The translations under genes were made by a program, and so were the position numbers. Below the pieces are notes generated by a model. The model was not told the DNA's origin. It was given only the letters and a program-made list of their open reading frames with translations, and searched no databases. A stretch of 64,000 nt of DNA from Hyphomicrobium denitrificans ATCC 51888 (GTDB lineage Bacteria > Pseudomonadota > Alphaproteobacteria > Rhizobiales > Hyphomicrobiaceae), in contig NC_014313.1 of assembly GCF_000143145.1 (NCBI RefSeq), positions 3,100,001 through 3,164,000 of the forward strand. Direction: 5' to 3'. Position 1 is the stretch's first letter. Each line of letters opens with the position of its first letter. Shown piece after piece: positions 63,182 to 64,000 of this stretch.

Positions 63182-64000
63182 TGCACCACCAGCTCCGCCT
63201 GCAACGCGCCTGACGTCTTCATCGCCTGGAGGATCGCAATGATGCCGATGGGCTTCAGACCCATGCGATTGAGCGCCGAGACGAGCTCTCGCAGGCTTGC
63301 GCCACGCAAGGTTTCGATACTGCCACCGGCTTCATGGACATCCACCTCGGTGTCGGGAACCGTCACCGTCTCCCCGTTCGAGAACGGCAGCGGTTGCGAA
63401 ACCCTTGGCTGCTCCTTCACGCGCACGGTGATGTTGCCATGCGCCACAGCCACGGTCGAAATGCGCACCTCGCTGCCGATAACGATCGTGCCCGTTCTTT
63501 CGTCGATGACGACGCGTGCCGTCTGATCGGGATCGACGGTGATCTCGCCGATTTCCGCAAACAGACGCGTCGCCGATAGACCGCGTGGGCGGCTGAGCGT
63601 GATGCTTTGGAAGTCTTCAGCCCTGGCGACTTTCATGCCGTAACGCTGGCCGGCGAAGGAATTGATCGCATCCTGAATGCGGATCGCGGTCGTGAAATCC
63701 GGATTGCGCAATTCGAGAACCAGCGGCATCCCCTCGACGGGCATTCCCGGCGCGTTCTGTTCGACGATGGCGCCGTTCGGGATGCGTCCGCGAGTCGGAA
63801 TGCCCGATGTTATGCTTTCGGCGGCACCTTTCGCAAGATAGCCGGAGATCGTGATCTGACCTTGTGCCGCGGCGTAGATCACCTGATCGGCGCCCGAGAG
63901 CGACGTCAAAATCAGAGACCCGCCCGCAAGCGATTTCGCGTCGCCCATCGACGATACGGTGACGTCGAAGCGCGAGCCTTTGCTCGCGAATGGGGGCAGT
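63178..64000 (-). CDS. flgI: Flagellar P-ring protein FlgI (5' end cut by window)
   Basis: The frame is open to the right edge, giving the C-terminal ~273 residues. Starting LPPFASKGSRFDVTVSSMGD, it continues with LAGGSLILTSLSGADQ and ends LKPIGIIAILQAMKTSGALQAELVV, matching FlgI. A Met at 63948 is internal, not the start. FlgI forms the periplasmic P-ring. It overlaps motE by four bases (ATGA). Confidence 0.95.
   Translation of the reverse strand, partial: LPPFASKGSRFDVTVSSMGDAKSLAGGSLILTSLSGADQVIYAAAQGQITISGYLAKGAAESITSGIPTRGRIPNGAIVEQNAPGMPVEGMPLVLELRNPDFTTAIRIQDAINSFAGQRYGMKVARAEDFQSITLSRPRGLSATRLFAEIGEITVDPDQTARVVIDERTGTIVIGSEVRISTVAVAHGNITVRVKEQPRVSQPLPFSNGETVTVPDTEVDVHEAGGSIETLRGASLRELVSALNRMGLKPIGIIAILQAMKTSGALQAELVVQ

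Overview
The window reads as chromosomal DNA from a motile, GC-rich alphaproteobacterium of the order Hyphomicrobiales, most likely a Hyphomicrobium-like methylotroph (inference). Support comes from flagellar genes typical of this order (flbT, flaF, motC, motE, an FtcR/Rem-type regulator), a Sinorhizobium-type che operon, a DUF6513/dihydropteroate-synthase-like protein linked to tetrahydromethanopterin C1 metabolism, and an HpnI/GT21-like lipid glycosyltransferase. No species can be named from sequence alone.

1-6505: right end of an integrated mobile element. A large serine recombinase (4883-6472) ends inside an intact initiator tRNA-fMet gene on the opposite strand (6429-6505), so the tRNA is the probable attachment site and the element extends leftward out of the window. 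It carries a partial HTH protein, a small membrane protein, a small HTH-like protein, a Cro/CI-type regulator, a DEDDh exonuclease, and a four-gene operon (3075-4673). That operon has successive 4-base overlaps, starts with a promoter embedded in two palindromes, and ends with an outer-membrane beta-barrel protein and a terminator.

6506-25403: ordinary chromosome with small hypotheticals, an orphan ParA-like ATPase, a lytic transglycosylase, exported small proteins, MarR, the DHPS-like protein, cobF, a LysR regulator divergent from a quinone-stress cluster (wrbA, an mhqO-like dioxygenase, a hydrolase, a flavoprotein), a dps plus Rieske-reductase pair, a lipid glycosyltransferase, coupled small genes and UDP-glucose dehydrogenase.

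25560-64000: motility super-locus. The export genes flhA-fliR are followed by five poorly characterised flagellar-associated genes (+ strand). Opposite lies a complete che operon read right to left: mcp, STAS/cheS-like, cheY1, cheA, cheW, cheR, cheB, cheY2, cheD and a CheT/CheZ-like gene. A c-di-GMP block (PilZ, PAS-EAL, PilZ-like, GGDEF) separates it from the hook/filament cluster ftcR-flgE-flgK-flgL-flaF-flbT-flgD-fliQ. Next come a PilZ protein, a J-domain-like protein and two small genes, then fliF-fliH-motB-motC-fliK, a flagellin with a long leader, and flgI(partial)-motE-flgH-fliL-fliP. Most adjacent motility genes share ATGA or TAATG overlaps, indicating tight translational coupling.

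The best candidates for new biology are the operator-controlled beta-barrel operon on the tRNA-fMet element, the small CheZ/CheT-like protein, the J-domain protein and the uncharacterised genes beside the export apparatus, and a PilZ-like protein with an unrecognised N-terminal domain in the c-di-GMP block.
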